Assembly: GCF_023634655.1 (NCBI RefSeq)
Contig: NZ_JAMKMS010000019.1
Coordinates: forward strand, 1 to 64,000
Length of the DNA stretch: 64,000 bases
Source: Vibrio methylphosphonaticus
GTDB taxonomy: Bacteria; Pseudomonadota; Gammaproteobacteria; Enterobacterales; Vibrionaceae
Direction of reading: 5' to 3'
Positions 8,619 through 17,077 of the stretch are shown here, in pieces; within the stretch, counting starts at the first letter, position 1; the number at the start of each line of letters is the position of its first letter. Both the position numbers and the translations under genes were made by a program. The notes under the pieces were generated by a model, which saw only the letters and a list, made by a program, of their open reading frames with translations, made no database searches and was not told the origin of the DNA.

Positions 8619-9476
8619 TTACGATAGCTTAGTCGCATAGAAGCGATCTTTTGGATCCACAAGACTTTGTTGAGCAGCCACAGTTTGTAGCTCCCATTCA
8701 TTGCGGCGATGAGTCTCACGTAGCACTCCGTAACACGCATTGTTCGCATGCTCAAATGCCTTAACCGGCGGTAATTCGCTAAGAAGACCTGCCGTAAATA
8801 GTGCCGAGATAAGGTCTCCCACGCCAACGGGTTCGCGATTAAAATCCAAGAATGGGCGCTGGACCATATAACAATGTCCCCCTGTCGCGAGCATAGTGGT
8901 AAATATATTGTTCGATATGCCATGCAGATGTTTAACAAGCACGACCTTAGGGCCCATGGTAAGTGCTTTTTGACATGCTCTGACGGCTTCTTCCAATGAC
9001 GTAATTTCAATACCAGTAAATTGGGTAAGCTCAAACTGGTTAGGGACAATAACATCCGCTGCTGGCATCAAATGCGTTATGAGCTCGTCAGTAATCTCCG
9101 GGTCTAGGATACAGCCTTTCGCTGAGTCACCCATGACAGGGTCGCAAACATAAAGGGCATTTGGGTTTTCTTTTTTCACTTTATTAACGAGCTTTAGGAC
9201 TTCGTGCGATTGAGCAGCACTTCCAAAGTAACCCGAGATAATTGCGTCGCAGTCCTTCAATGCTCCAATTTTATTAAGTCCAAGTGTGAGTTCACCTATG
9301 ATGCTTGGATGAAACGTTTGGCCAGTCCAGCCTTGTTTATATTGTGTATGATTAGAGAATTGAACGGTGTGAATTGGCCAAACTTCAAAACCAAGTCTTT
9401 GTAGTGGAAAAACAGCTGAGCTGTTTCCTGCACGTCCATAAACGACGTGCGATTGAATAGAGATAATACCTTTCAT
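8619..9476 (-). CDS. pdxY: Pyridoxal kinase PdxY
   Basis: A 285-residue ribokinase-fold kinase that phosphorylates pyridoxal to PLP using ATP. Diagnostic segments are [19 protein letters not shown] at the N-terminus (substrate pocket), [16 protein letters not shown] and the C-terminal anion-hole motif [13 protein letters not shown] with the catalytic aspartate. Length and N-terminal motif fit PdxY of gammaproteobacteria. It lies between the aspartate decarboxylase gene and the glycine-zipper gene, all on the minus strand. Since aspartate 4-decarboxylase is a PLP enzyme, this kinase probably secures cofactor supply for it. Confidence 0.93.
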   Translation of the reverse strand: MKGIISIQSHVVYGRAGNSSAVFPLQRLGFEVWPIHTVQFSNHTQYKQGWTGQTFHPSIIGELTLGLNKIGALKDCDAIISGYFGSAAQSHEVLKLVNKVKKENPNALYVCDPVMGDSAKGCILDPEITDELITHLMPAADVIVPNQFELTQFTGIEITSLEEAVRACQKALTMGPKVVLVKHLHGISNNIFTTMLATGGHCYMVQRPFLDFNREPVGVGDLISALFTAGLLSELPPVKAFEHANNACYGVLRETHRRNEWELQTVAAQQSLVDPKDRFYATKLS

Positions 9477-9533
9477 AACGTACTTCTTCTTTTGACGAAA
9501 AGTGTAATTGAATGCGGTTGGAACCGAGGGGAA

Positions 9534-9560
9534 AATAAAGCCCCGCTGTGCGAGGCTTTA
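9534..9560 (-). terminator. Terminator downstream of aspD
   Basis: AAAGCC(C)CGC pairs with GCG(A)GGCTTT across TGTG. On the minus strand it follows the aspD stop at 9567 directly and ends in TTATTTTC. It would partly separate aspD from pdxY. Confidence 0.7.
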
Positions 9561-9566
9561 TCTGTA

Positions 9567-11153
9567 CTATTGAGCCATAAACTCAGCGAAATACTCATCC
9601 AGTACTCGTCGAGTTTCGCGACCGATTAGCTCATATTCGTGGTGAGTAAGGTTCGCAAGTGACACACGTACAGAGGCGTGAACCACGTCGAAGCCTTTAC
9701 CAGGAAGCAAGATGACACCTGTTTCGTGAGCAAGGCGGAACAAGAAGTCTTTGCCCTTGTTACTTGCTTTGAACCACTCAACAAACTCGTCCCCGTATAG
9801 CTTGCCGCCAAGCGCATCCAGCTCTAGAAGGGTGTAGTAATCTACACGATCTTTGTCTTCTTCCACTGTGATACCCATGTTTTCGTAAAGTGTGTTGAAG
9901 CGCTCGCGAATGATGCGTTTACATGCGTCTTTGTATTTGTCTTCTTGGTCCATTAGGCAGTTCAGAGAGAACATCGCCATTTGAACTTGTTGTGGTAGCG
10001 ACAGACCCGCAGTGTGGTTAAGTGCTACTGCACGGCTGTCTGCAACAATACGGTCGATGAATTTGATATCGCGTGGTGTTGGAGTCAGTGTTTTGTAACG
10101 GTCATCCAGTTCAAGCTGCTGTGCTTCTGGTAGGGCGCGCATCGCATCATCAAAGACGTTGTTGTCTTGAATTGCGATAGTGCCTAGGCGCCAGCCTGTT
10201 GCACCGAAGTATTTTGAGAACGAGTAGACACAAAGCGTGTTGTATGGGAGTTTTGCAAATAGTGATACAAAGTTATCTGCGAATGTGCCGTATACGTCAT
10301 CGGTAATGATGAACAGGTCTTTACGCTTCTCTTCGACAAATGAAGTTAGGCGGTTTAGCGTATCGTCAGAGAACTTCACAGACGCCGGGTTTGCAGGATT
10401 TACCACACAAAGCAATTTGATTTGCTCGTCTGCTAGCTTTTCAATTTCAGATTGAGGAAGTTGCCATGTTTTCTCGTCTAGACGGATTTCAACGATTTCC
10501 AGTTCATACTCAGAAAGCTCAGGGATTTCTAAGTACGGAGTGAAGATCGGAGTTGTTAGTGCAACCTTGTCACCTTTCTTCAATAGACCATTGTGGAACA
10601 TGGTTTGGAAGGTATAGGTCATTGACGCAGTGCCGCCTTCAGTTGCGAACAAGTCAAAATTAGTAGTGGTTGGCATTGGTCCGTACATCTCTTCAGCGAT
10701 GTATTGCTTAACCACTTTTTCGATGTTCACTAGCATGCGTGGAGGAACAGGGTAGTTACAGCCAAGGAATGCCAGTACTAGTTCGTTCAGAAACTCTTGT
10801 TTTTCGATGCCTAGACGGTCTTTTGCATAGCTTAGTGCTTTTTCTAGGAAACGAACGCCTTCAGAATCACCTGCGTTACCAACGAACGTGTCGAAACGCT
10901 CAACGATACCTTTACCATCAGGGATACCGCCGAACCCTGCATCTAGGTAAGCGTAGTTACGCTCAGCTTCTTGCATTGCGAAATCACCCAGGCGAAGGAA
11001 TGCGTGACGAGGAAGCGTTGCAAGGAAGTTAGGGTTACCACGACCAGCATCCATCAACATGCGGTCAGGTGTGGTCTTCGCTACTTCAATCAGTTTATCT
11101 TTAAGTTCAAATGGGCTTAGATTTTCAAATTGTGAGAAGTCGATAGTAGACAT
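9567..11153 (-). CDS. aspD: Aspartate 4-decarboxylase (bifunctional with aspartate transaminase)
   Basis: A 528-residue PLP enzyme of fold type I that converts L-aspartate to L-alanine plus CO2. The PLP lysine is K314 in SFSKYFGATGWRLG, with the upstream VVNPANPAS and ITDDVYGTF segments that contact the cofactor. Length (about 530) and the extended N-terminus separate it from ordinary aspartate aminotransferases (about 400). It follows aspT, which exchanges extracellular aspartate for alanine. Because decarboxylation consumes a cytosolic proton and exchange is electrogenic, the pair generates proton-motive force. A hairpin lies between aspT and aspD. The cassette sits between inverted IS6 remnants. 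Confidence 0.93.
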   Translation of the reverse strand: MSTIDFSQFENLSPFELKDKLIEVAKTTPDRMLMDAGRGNPNFLATLPRHAFLRLGDFAMQEAERNYAYLDAGFGGIPDGKGIVERFDTFVGNAGDSEGVRFLEKALSYAKDRLGIEKQEFLNELVLAFLGCNYPVPPRMLVNIEKVVKQYIAEEMYGPMPTTTNFDLFATEGGTASMTYTFQTMFHNGLLKKGDKVALTTPIFTPYLEIPELSEYELEIVEIRLDEKTWQLPQSEIEKLADEQIKLLCVVNPANPASVKFSDDTLNRLTSFVEEKRKDLFIITDDVYGTFADNFVSLFAKLPYNTLCVYSFSKYFGATGWRLGTIAIQDNNVFDDAMRALPEAQQLELDDRYKTLTPTPRDIKFIDRIVADSRAVALNHTAGLSLPQQVQMAMFSLNCLMDQEDKYKDACKRIIRERFNTLYENMGITVEEDKDRVDYYTLLELDALGGKLYGDEFVEWFKASNKGKDFLFRLAHETGVILLPGKGFDVVHASVRVSLANLTHHEYELIGRETRRVLDEYFAEFMAQ

Positions 11154-11230
11154 AATAAATTACCTTTAATCTTAAATTTTAGTTTGTTAGCAAACGAAAA
11201 CTTTCGTTTTACTGAAATTAGTTTGAAAAG

Positions 11231-11250
11231 GCGGGACGGAATTATCCCGC
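11231..11250 (-). terminator. Stem-loop between aspT and aspD
   Basis: GCGGGA (11231-11236) pairs with TCCCGC (11245-11250); on the minus strand it is followed by CTTTTC. It may act as a weak terminator or processing signal that sets different levels of aspT and aspD mRNA. Confidence 0.55.
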
Positions 11251-11272
11251 TTATTTCAGTGTTATAAGTTCA

Positions 11273-12988
11273 TTACATAGGGACGTTGGTAGTAATAATG
11301 CCAACGATGATTGGTCCCCATAGTGTGAGCAGTACGTTTGCTACTGCATAAGTTACGGTGAAGGCGAATACTGGAGATGAGTTGCCTGCCTTCTCTAGTA
11401 GCGCAGCAAATGCTGGGTTTGCGCTTCGACCGCCACTCACGGCTGCTAAGCCTTCAATTGGGTTGCGAATTTTCAGTACGTAGTAAGACACGAAGAAACC
11501 GATAAATTGAGGAATCAACGTCACACCAAACCCTAGGAATAGAAGTGACAAGCCGTGTTCTTGAATTGTGCTTACTGCTTGTGGACCGGCTTCTAGACCA
11601 ACGATGCCGACGAAGATAGCCAGACCGAAGTCACGAAGGAAGTTAGACGCACCAACGGGGAATGACGCCACACTTGGTTTTTTGCTGCGTAACCAGCCGA
11701 ACATGAGACCAGAGATCAAACAGCCAGCACCTGAGCCAATAGTGACCGGGATACCTGCAATCTTGAAGCTGATCATGCCGATAAGGATACCCACTGCCAT
11801 ACCAAGGCCGAACATGACGTAGTCTGTTACTACGCTTGAGCCAAGGCGTTTACCGATGTTGCTTTCAACTTTGTTGATGTCTGTTGGTTTACCTGTCAAC
11901 TGAATGATGTCGTTTTTCTGAACAACAAGGTTTTCAGTGACTTCAATAGAGTTACCTCCGCGGGTGTAGTTTGTGACGTAGACACCGCGAAGTGCATCTG
12001 TATTTGACTCTTGTTTAACCTGTTTAAGGGTTTTGCCAATAAGTTTTTTGTCTGTCGCAATAAGCTGACGGTTTTCTTCGATAAGAGTGAATTTTTCGTC
12101 TAGGTCGACAACTTCTTGACCTAGGTGTTTCGCGAATTTGTTCACTGCTTTACGACGACCAGTAACAACAATGACGTCACCTTCATTGATAGCTGTGAAT
12201 TTCGCCAGCTCAATTTCTTGTCCATCACGTTCGATAACTTCAATAGCAACGTCTACGAGTTTTTCATTTACTTGAGCGATGGTTTTGCCATAAACGCTAC
12301 AAGAGTTAATCACTTTGAATGCACGAGATTCAAGTTGTGAAATCGCGTTGAACTCACCAGGGCTTAGCTCTGGTTTACCGCCAGACATTTTTTCAGAAAG
12401 CTTGATAGCTTCGCCACGGATATCCCATTTCATCATGGTTGGGATAATCCAAGTCACCATAAGGATTGGACCTAGTGAACCAAAAATGTATGTTACGGCG
12501 TAACCTACAGCGACGTTGGTCTGCATGATGTGCTTAGCTTCTTCCGTCACACCAGCCAGTTTGCTGATAGCGTCGCCCGCTGTACCGATAATGGCAGACT
12601 GAGTAAGACCACCCGCTGCAAGACCTGCTGCTGTACCACGATCCAAGTCGAAGAAGTACGCTGCCGCCAGAACACATAGAAGGCCTGAGACCGTCATTAC
12701 AACAGCCGACATCAAAATGTTGATGGTTCTGAAGTTCAGTGCGCTAAAGAATTGCGGACCGCCTTGGAAACCTACGGCATAAATGAATAGTGCGAAGAAA
12801 ATACTCTTTACACCAGGGTCGATATGAACACCAAATTGACCAATGAGTACGCCCATTAATAGTGTGCCTGCGACACCACCAAGAACAAAGCGACCAATTG
12901 TTATTTTACCCACCAAATAACCTAGTGATAGGGTAATGAATAATGCAATAAATGGTGAGCTTTGAATTAAAGTATGAACAAAGTCCAT
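11273..12988 (-). CDS. aspT: Aspartate:alanine antiporter AspT
   Basis: A 571-residue inner-membrane protein of the AspT/YbjL-YidE family. The N-terminal half has about five helices (residues 12-180). The central cytosolic region holds two RCK_C (TrkA-C) domains, at about 205-290 and 295-380 (CSVYGKTIAQV…GDVIVVTGRR, then LIGKTLKQV…DIIQLTGKP). The C-terminal membrane half contains the conserved GLEAGPQAV and SGGRSANPAF motifs. It exchanges aspartate(1-) for alanine(0), giving an inside-negative potential. It is first in the aspT-aspD order and has an AT-rich 370-base upstream region. Confidence 0.92.
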   Translation of the reverse strand: MDFVHTLIQSSPFIALFITLSLGYLVGKITIGRFVLGGVAGTLLMGVLIGQFGVHIDPGVKSIFFALFIYAVGFQGGPQFFSALNFRTINILMSAVVMTVSGLLCVLAAAYFFDLDRGTAAGLAAGGLTQSAIIGTAGDAISKLAGVTEEAKHIMQTNVAVGYAVTYIFGSLGPILMVTWIIPTMMKWDIRGEAIKLSEKMSGGKPELSPGEFNAISQLESRAFKVINSCSVYGKTIAQVNEKLVDVAIEVIERDGQEIELAKFTAINEGDVIVVTGRRKAVNKFAKHLGQEVVDLDEKFTLIEENRQLIATDKKLIGKTLKQVKQESNTDALRGVYVTNYTRGGNSIEVTENLVVQKNDIIQLTGKPTDINKVESNIGKRLGSSVVTDYVMFGLGMAVGILIGMISFKIAGIPVTIGSGAGCLISGLMFGWLRSKKPSVASFPVGASNFLRDFGLAIFVGIVGLEAGPQAVSTIQEHGLSLLFLGFGVTLIPQFIGFFVSYYVLKIRNPIEGLAAVSGGRSANPAFAALLEKAGNSSPVFAFTVTYAVANVLLTLWGPIIVGIITTNVPM

Positions 12989-13360
12989 AATATAGCTCCG
13001 GTTTAGTTTACGTAATTAAATAAGAGTCTTCCGTGAAAGCTGAGTTGCAATCTTTGCTAATCAAGCACCGTTGTTGTCTTGATGTGGTAATAATAAGTTG
13101 GATGTGAGAATTTAATAAATCACGTTTGTAGGATGAAGTCATCGCCAGAAGGGTAACGCTAGTTTTGAAATGATTTAGTTGATTTAAATTATTGATAATT
13201 ATATTTTTTGTTGTTTGGTGGCGAGTTTGATTTTTGTAAGTTTAAGATTACTCAGAAAGATTGAGTTGGTGTTATTTTTCTTTAGGGAGTGACGCTTAGT
13301 ATGTGATCGAATTGGGTTGAAATATTATTTCGGTTATATTTTTTGCAACAAACTCTGCAT
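12989..13360. other. AT-rich upstream region of aspT
   Basis: About 370 bases between the aspT start and the right IS6 remnant. It is strongly AT-rich, especially at 13160-13260, and probably carries the aspT promoter and leader. No coding frame, riboswitch or clear operator could be assigned. Confidence 0.45.
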
Positions 13361-13857
13361 GAGCTTGTTGCAAAAATATTGTCAAGACACAGTATTCCTT
13401 GTTTCCCATCTAATCCAACGATTCTATGACCAATCCCGAATTCAAATAGAAGCACTTTGTCCCCTGAAATCATTTTATAGTGCCTTCGCTGATATGGCTC
13501 ACCCCCATGAGCTCGATTAGCCGCTTGTAGAAGGAGAGGCGACTTCGAGTGGACGTCGAGTCACGGCAAGTAAAGTATCTCAATCATGGCGTTGAATCCG
13601 ACCACGCCCCATCAAGAAACTCGTTGTAGGTACTGGCGGTTTTAAAATACGAAAGCGAGCCTGGTCAACCATTCAGGAATTCGAATTATTACGGATGTTG
13701 AACAAAGGGCAGTTTGATTTCTGGTTACGCCGTGATGAACGTAAATCCCTTGTGCGGGAGAGATCCGCCTTCATGAACCGCCTCTCAATGTTGAGGCAGT
13801 TTTCAACTAGGAATGAAAAACGCAATGGCTGAACTCAGTACTCTGTGCAACAAGCCC
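13361..13857 (+). mobile_element. Internally deleted IS6-family element, right copy (inverted)
   Basis: A 497-base near-copy of the left element (7420-7918) in opposite orientation, with the transposase remnant on the plus strand. The left end GAGCTTGTTGCAA is a slightly decayed terminal repeat; the right end reads GTGCAACAAGCCC. It shares the same internal deletion, so both descend from one already shortened element. It is more decayed than the left copy: CTTGTAG places an in-frame TAG where the left copy has GAG, and one C is missing in GACCACGCCCC, which shifts the frame. Confidence 0.85.
13510..13831 (+). pseudogene. IS6-family transposase remnant, frameshifted
   Basis: Carries the same C-terminal transposase segment as the left copy (RLRVDVESRQVKYLN, then GGFK and ELLRMLNKG). 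It is broken by a TAG at 13527-13529 and a one-base deletion around 13600-13610, so no continuous product is possible. Confidence 0.75.
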
Positions 13858-13890
13858 AAAAAAAGGCTGAATCAATAAATGGTTCAGCCT
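13858..13890. terminator. Hairpin abutting the right IS6 remnant
   Basis: GGCTGAATCA (13865-13874) pairs with TGGTTCAGCC (13880-13889), with one G-T or mismatch. A-rich sequence on the IS side gives a T-run on the minus strand. It lies just downstream of the carboxypeptidase stop (13906, minus strand) and is a good terminator for it. It is homologous to the hairpin at 7381-7419. Confidence 0.8.
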
Positions 13891-13905
13891 CATCGATTTA
13901 TGTCA

Positions 13906-15387
13906 TTAAAGGTAACGGCTTCTCAAATGGCTTTGGAAATGCTGAGCATTTAACGTTTCACCTGTTGCTTGCTTAACTAGTTCATCAGTGGTTAGTAAAC
14001 TCCCTTTGCACCAAACGTTATCTGATAGCCAAGTGAAAATAGGCGATAGCTCGCCACTTCGAATGGCACTCTCTACGTCGACACTCTTCTTCATTGCAGC
14101 CATGAATTGAGCAGCATACATAGCCCCTAATGTATAGGATGGGAAGTAACCAAATGCGCCATCGGTCCAATGAATGTCCTGCATGCAGCCATCTTTATAG
14201 TTATCTTTGGTTGATAAACCAAGGTATTGCTGCATTTTATTATCCCAAAGTTCGGGAATGTCTTTGTAGCTGATTTTACCATTCATCAAATCACGTTCAA
14301 TTTCGTAACGTAGGATTACGTGCGCAGGGTAGGTCAGCTCGTCCGCATCGACACGAATATAGCCGGGCTGAACACGAGTGTAGATTTTTTTCAAGTTATT
14401 GGCTTCAAAAACGGATGGGTCATTGTCTTGAAAATGTTGGCTGGCGAGCGGTGCAAGATTAGCAATAAAAGCGTCACTACGACCTAGCTGCATTTCAAAA
14501 AATAACGACTGAGATTCGTGAATACCCATGGAGCGTGCTTGTCCAACTGGCGAGCCAGCCCATTGTTGGGGTAAGCCTTGTTCGTAACGGGCATGGCCTG
14601 TTTCATGGACGATCCCCATGAGAGATTGAACGAAATCCTGCTCATCATAACGAGTGGTAATACGAACGTCTTCAGGTACTCCACCGCAAAACGGATGAGA
14701 GCTTATATCAAGTCGACCATGGTTAAAATCGAAGTTAAGCAATGCCATCACTTCTAGACCTAGCGCATTTTGTGCCGAGGTTGAGTAACACTCATCGCTT
14801 GTTTTAACGAATTCTTGTTTTTGCTTTTCTTGAACTTGTTGGGTGAGCTCGGGTAGCCATGACGTTAGGTCGCCAAAAATAGTGTCGAGCTGCGCGGAAT
14901 TGACACCAGGTTCGTAGATATCCAACATCGCATCGTAGGGCGTTAGCCCCGATACTTCACCTCGGATTTGTGCTTCCTGTTGAGAAAGGTTAACGACTTC
15001 TTCGAAGTTCTTACAAAAGCCAGACCAATCATTGTTTCCACGTTGTGTTCGCCAAGCGTGTTCACACTTTGAACCGGCTAAGGATTTTGCTTTGACCAAA
15101 TCTTCAGGTACGACCGTGCTGAGCTGCCATTGCCTTTTCATTTCTCTCAAGCTGGCATGTTCATTGGAAGAGAGGTTCTCGTCTTGGGCTATACTCATGA
15201 GTTCAGAAAGATGAGGAGCGGTAGAAAGTTGGTGGATGTGTAAGGATAATTGCGCCATGGCTTCTGAACGAGCCTGGTTGCCACCAGAAGGCATCATTGC
15301 GGCTGCATCCCATCCACAAATAGCAGAGAGGTGACCAAAATTGGCGATTGTTTTGTAATGTTCAACGAGTTTATTGTAGTTTTCCAT
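13906..15387 (-). CDS. Carboxypeptidase M32 (carboxypeptidase Taq family)
   Basis: A 493-residue cytosolic zinc metallocarboxypeptidase of family M32, which removes C-terminal residues from peptides. The zinc motif HETGH is at residues 261-265 within GIVHETGHARYEQGLP. A second conserved segment, GIHESQSLFFE (about 290-300), provides the third ligand. The late motif RVDADELTYPAH and a C-terminal region with GYFPSYTLGAMYAAQ are also typical. Length matches the family (about 500). It is monocistronic with its own hairpin terminator at 13858-13890. Confidence 0.93.
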   Translation of the reverse strand: MENYNKLVEHYKTIANFGHLSAICGWDAAAMMPSGGNQARSEAMAQLSLHIHQLSTAPHLSELMSIAQDENLSSNEHASLREMKRQWQLSTVVPEDLVKAKSLAGSKCEHAWRTQRGNNDWSGFCKNFEEVVNLSQQEAQIRGEVSGLTPYDAMLDIYEPGVNSAQLDTIFGDLTSWLPELTQQVQEKQKQEFVKTSDECYSTSAQNALGLEVMALLNFDFNHGRLDISSHPFCGGVPEDVRITTRYDEQDFVQSLMGIVHETGHARYEQGLPQQWAGSPVGQARSMGIHESQSLFFEMQLGRSDAFIANLAPLASQHFQDNDPSVFEANNLKKIYTRVQPGYIRVDADELTYPAHVILRYEIERDLMNGKISYKDIPELWDNKMQQYLGLSTKDNYKDGCMQDIHWTDGAFGYFPSYTLGAMYAAQFMAAMKKSVDVESAIRSGELSPIFTWLSDNVWCKGSLLTTDELVKQATGETLNAQHFQSHLRSRYL

Positions 15388-15575
15388 TTTACTTAACCTT
15401 CCAAGCGAACGATGTTACTACGTTAACATCTACAATAGGTTACGAAAAGATTAAGCGAAGGGGCAGCTTGTCTTTACAACAAAATAGTCTCTCTTTGATG
15501 TTCAACTTTAATCGCCAGTGGCTATTTTTCGTTGCTTGAGTCAAAATCCTGTTTCACCTTGATGAACACGAAACA

Positions 15576-16220
15576 GTGGATGTTATGTATTTTCTAAATG
15601 TAGAAGCTTTTCTCGTCGCGATTGTTATCCTCACTATGACCCCTGGACTTGATACGGCGTTGGTGATCAGAAATACCTCAAGAGGCGGGTTTCAAGATGG
15701 GGCTGTCACAAGTCTCGGAATCTGCCTTGGACTGTTTGTTCACGCGACGTTTTCTGCATTGGGTATCTCTGTCATATTGACGCAATCTGCAGAATTGTTC
15801 TCGTTCGTAAAGGGCATTGGTGCGGCATACCTAATTTGGCTCGGTCTATCAAGTCTACGCGCGCTAAGAGCAGCAAAAGGTGTTGATGTTGCCGATCTGG
15901 CACCGCAAGCAGCTGGGCGGTCAAAGTCTCTCAGAGAAGGGTTTTTATCCAATGTATTAAACCCGAAAACGGCGGTCTTTTATCTGGCATTTTTGCCACA
16001 GTTTATTAACCCAGAATACTCACCATTCGCACAATCCATGGCAATGGCATCGATTCATTTTGTGATTGCGATGCTATGGCAATGTAGCTTGTCGGGGATG
16101 CTCAACTCTGCGAAATCGCTGCTTAAAAGCGATCGATTTATGCGCTGGATGGAAGGAACGACAGGGGTTGTTCTCATTGCTTTAGGGGTTAAATTACTTC
16201 TAGAAGATCCGCAAATTTAA
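15576..16220 (+). CDS. LysE/RhtB-family amino-acid exporter
   Basis: A 214-residue inner-membrane protein with about six hydrophobic segments. The N-terminal TMTPGLDTALVIRNTSRGG motif (residues about 20-38) and the central SNVLNPKTAVFYLAFLPQF motif are hallmarks of the RhtB/LysE family of amino-acid and homoserine exporters. Its substrate cannot be told from the sequence. The ATG at 15576 and one at 15582 (MYFLN) are both possible starts. It is monocistronic and shares no operon with its neighbours. Confidence 0.85.
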   Translation: MDVMYFLNVEAFLVAIVILTMTPGLDTALVIRNTSRGGFQDGAVTSLGICLGLFVHATFSALGISVILTQSAELFSFVKGIGAAYLIWLGLSSLRALRAAKGVDVADLAPQAAGRSKSLREGFLSNVLNPKTAVFYLAFLPQFINPEYSPFAQSMAMASIHFVIAMLWQCSLSGMLNSAKSLLKSDRFMRWMEGTTGVVLIALGVKLLLEDPQI

Positions 16221-16272
16221 CAAATACTCGGTTGTAACGTGTACGGTGAGCAACTCGTTGGCTAAACCTGTA

Positions 16273-16521
16273 TTAAGATTGTTGCTTGGCTTGCTGAAGT
16301 GACTGTTTAATAGTCAATAATTTACGTTGAGTGACCGAGGGGGAATTAAGCATATACTCGTCAAAGCACTGATAAGATAAATTGTCTTCATTGATTGCTT
16401 TACAGTAGTTTCTCGCTTCTAGATTGTGTTGGTATAACGCACGTTCGCTAGCCAGTTGATCGGGCGCAGCACAACCAGTAAGTAGAGCGAAGATGAAGGT
16501 TAATGGTAGTAACTTAAACAT
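16273..16521 (-). CDS. Small lipoprotein
   Basis: An 82-residue protein with a lipoprotein signal peptide whose lipobox is LLTGC (cysteine at about residue 17). The mature part is hydrophilic, with three more cysteines (…NYCKAI, YQCFDEY). No +2 aspartate follows the lipidated cysteine (it is alanine), so outer-membrane sorting is expected. No family was recognised and no operon partner is visible. Confidence 0.7.
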   Translation of the reverse strand: MFKLLPLTFIFALLTGCAAPDQLASERALYQHNLEARNYCKAINEDNLSYQCFDEYMLNSPSVTQRKLLTIKQSLQQAKQQS

Positions 16522-16718
16522 GTGACCCTAACTGAATAACTCGATTAACGATATAGTAATCATCTATAGGGTAGTTAGTTGCCATTTGATGCCAAAAGTT
16601 CCATGGCGTTAAGCTTTTTTCTCTTGGCTTTACGTCATTGAGTTTAAAGTGGGGAGGCGTTGCACCGCTAAATTAAGGGTCATAGTGCATGTTCATCATT
16701 TGAAGATGTGGAGGACGT

Positions 16719-16766
16719 TCTAACTTAATCGCGGCGCATCATGACTGTCGCCACAATTAAGTTAGA
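16719..16766. repeat. Long inverted repeat (hairpin) upstream of the lipoprotein gene
   Basis: TCTAACTTAAT (16719-16729) is perfectly complementary to ATTAAGTTAGA (16756-16766), with further GGCG/CGCC pairing inside. It lies just downstream of the DUF2960 gene stop (16784, minus strand). There is no T-run on the minus strand, so it is not a classic intrinsic terminator. Confidence 0.6.
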
Positions 16767-16783
16767 TAACATGCATCGCATGG

Positions 16784-17050
16784 TTATTGAGGTTTTTTAC
16801 CTACACCATGGTTTTCTTTTTGAGCGAGGGTCAATTTAGTAAAACCAAGTTTACGAAAGTGATTATCTCTGTAGTTACGCACTGATTTGGTATCAGAGAT
16901 CGCTTCGATTTGTTGTTCCATCTTTAGGAACTCAGTCAGATCGATACCTTCAGCTTCCGCCACCGCTTCATGGATATTGCGATGCTGTTGATAAGAAAAC
17001 GTTAATGTTTTGTCTTCGTCTTTATATGTGTAAAGAATGGTACGAGCCAT
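16784..17050 (-). CDS. DUF2960 family protein
   Basis: An 88-residue soluble, charged protein that I recognise as the DUF2960 family, typical of Vibrio and relatives. Conserved parts are the TFSYQQHRNIHEAVAEAEG core (about residues 17-35) and the NHFRKLGFTK segment. The function is unknown. It lies 27 bases downstream of the mobB-moeA fusion and on the same strand, so the two may be co-transcribed, but nothing links it to cofactor synthesis. Confidence 0.75.
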   Translation of the reverse strand: MARTILYTYKDEDKTLTFSYQQHRNIHEAVAEAEGIDLTEFLKMEQQIEAISDTKSVRNYRDNHFRKLGFTKLTLAQKENHGVGKKPQ

Positions 17051-17077
17051 AATTTGCTACCTGCTGAAAATTTTACG

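Noticed and set aside
8612-9055. 147-codon frame inside pdxY on the same strand
   Set aside because: It is an alternative frame of the well-supported PdxY gene with no family resemblance.
13282-13473. 63-codon minus-strand frame at the right IS left end
   Set aside because: It runs across the IS terminus in antisense to the element and has no protein-like features.
7420-13857. Active composite transposon
   Set aside because: Both IS copies lack about two thirds of the transposase, the right copy is also frameshifted, and no 8-base target duplication flanks the pair.
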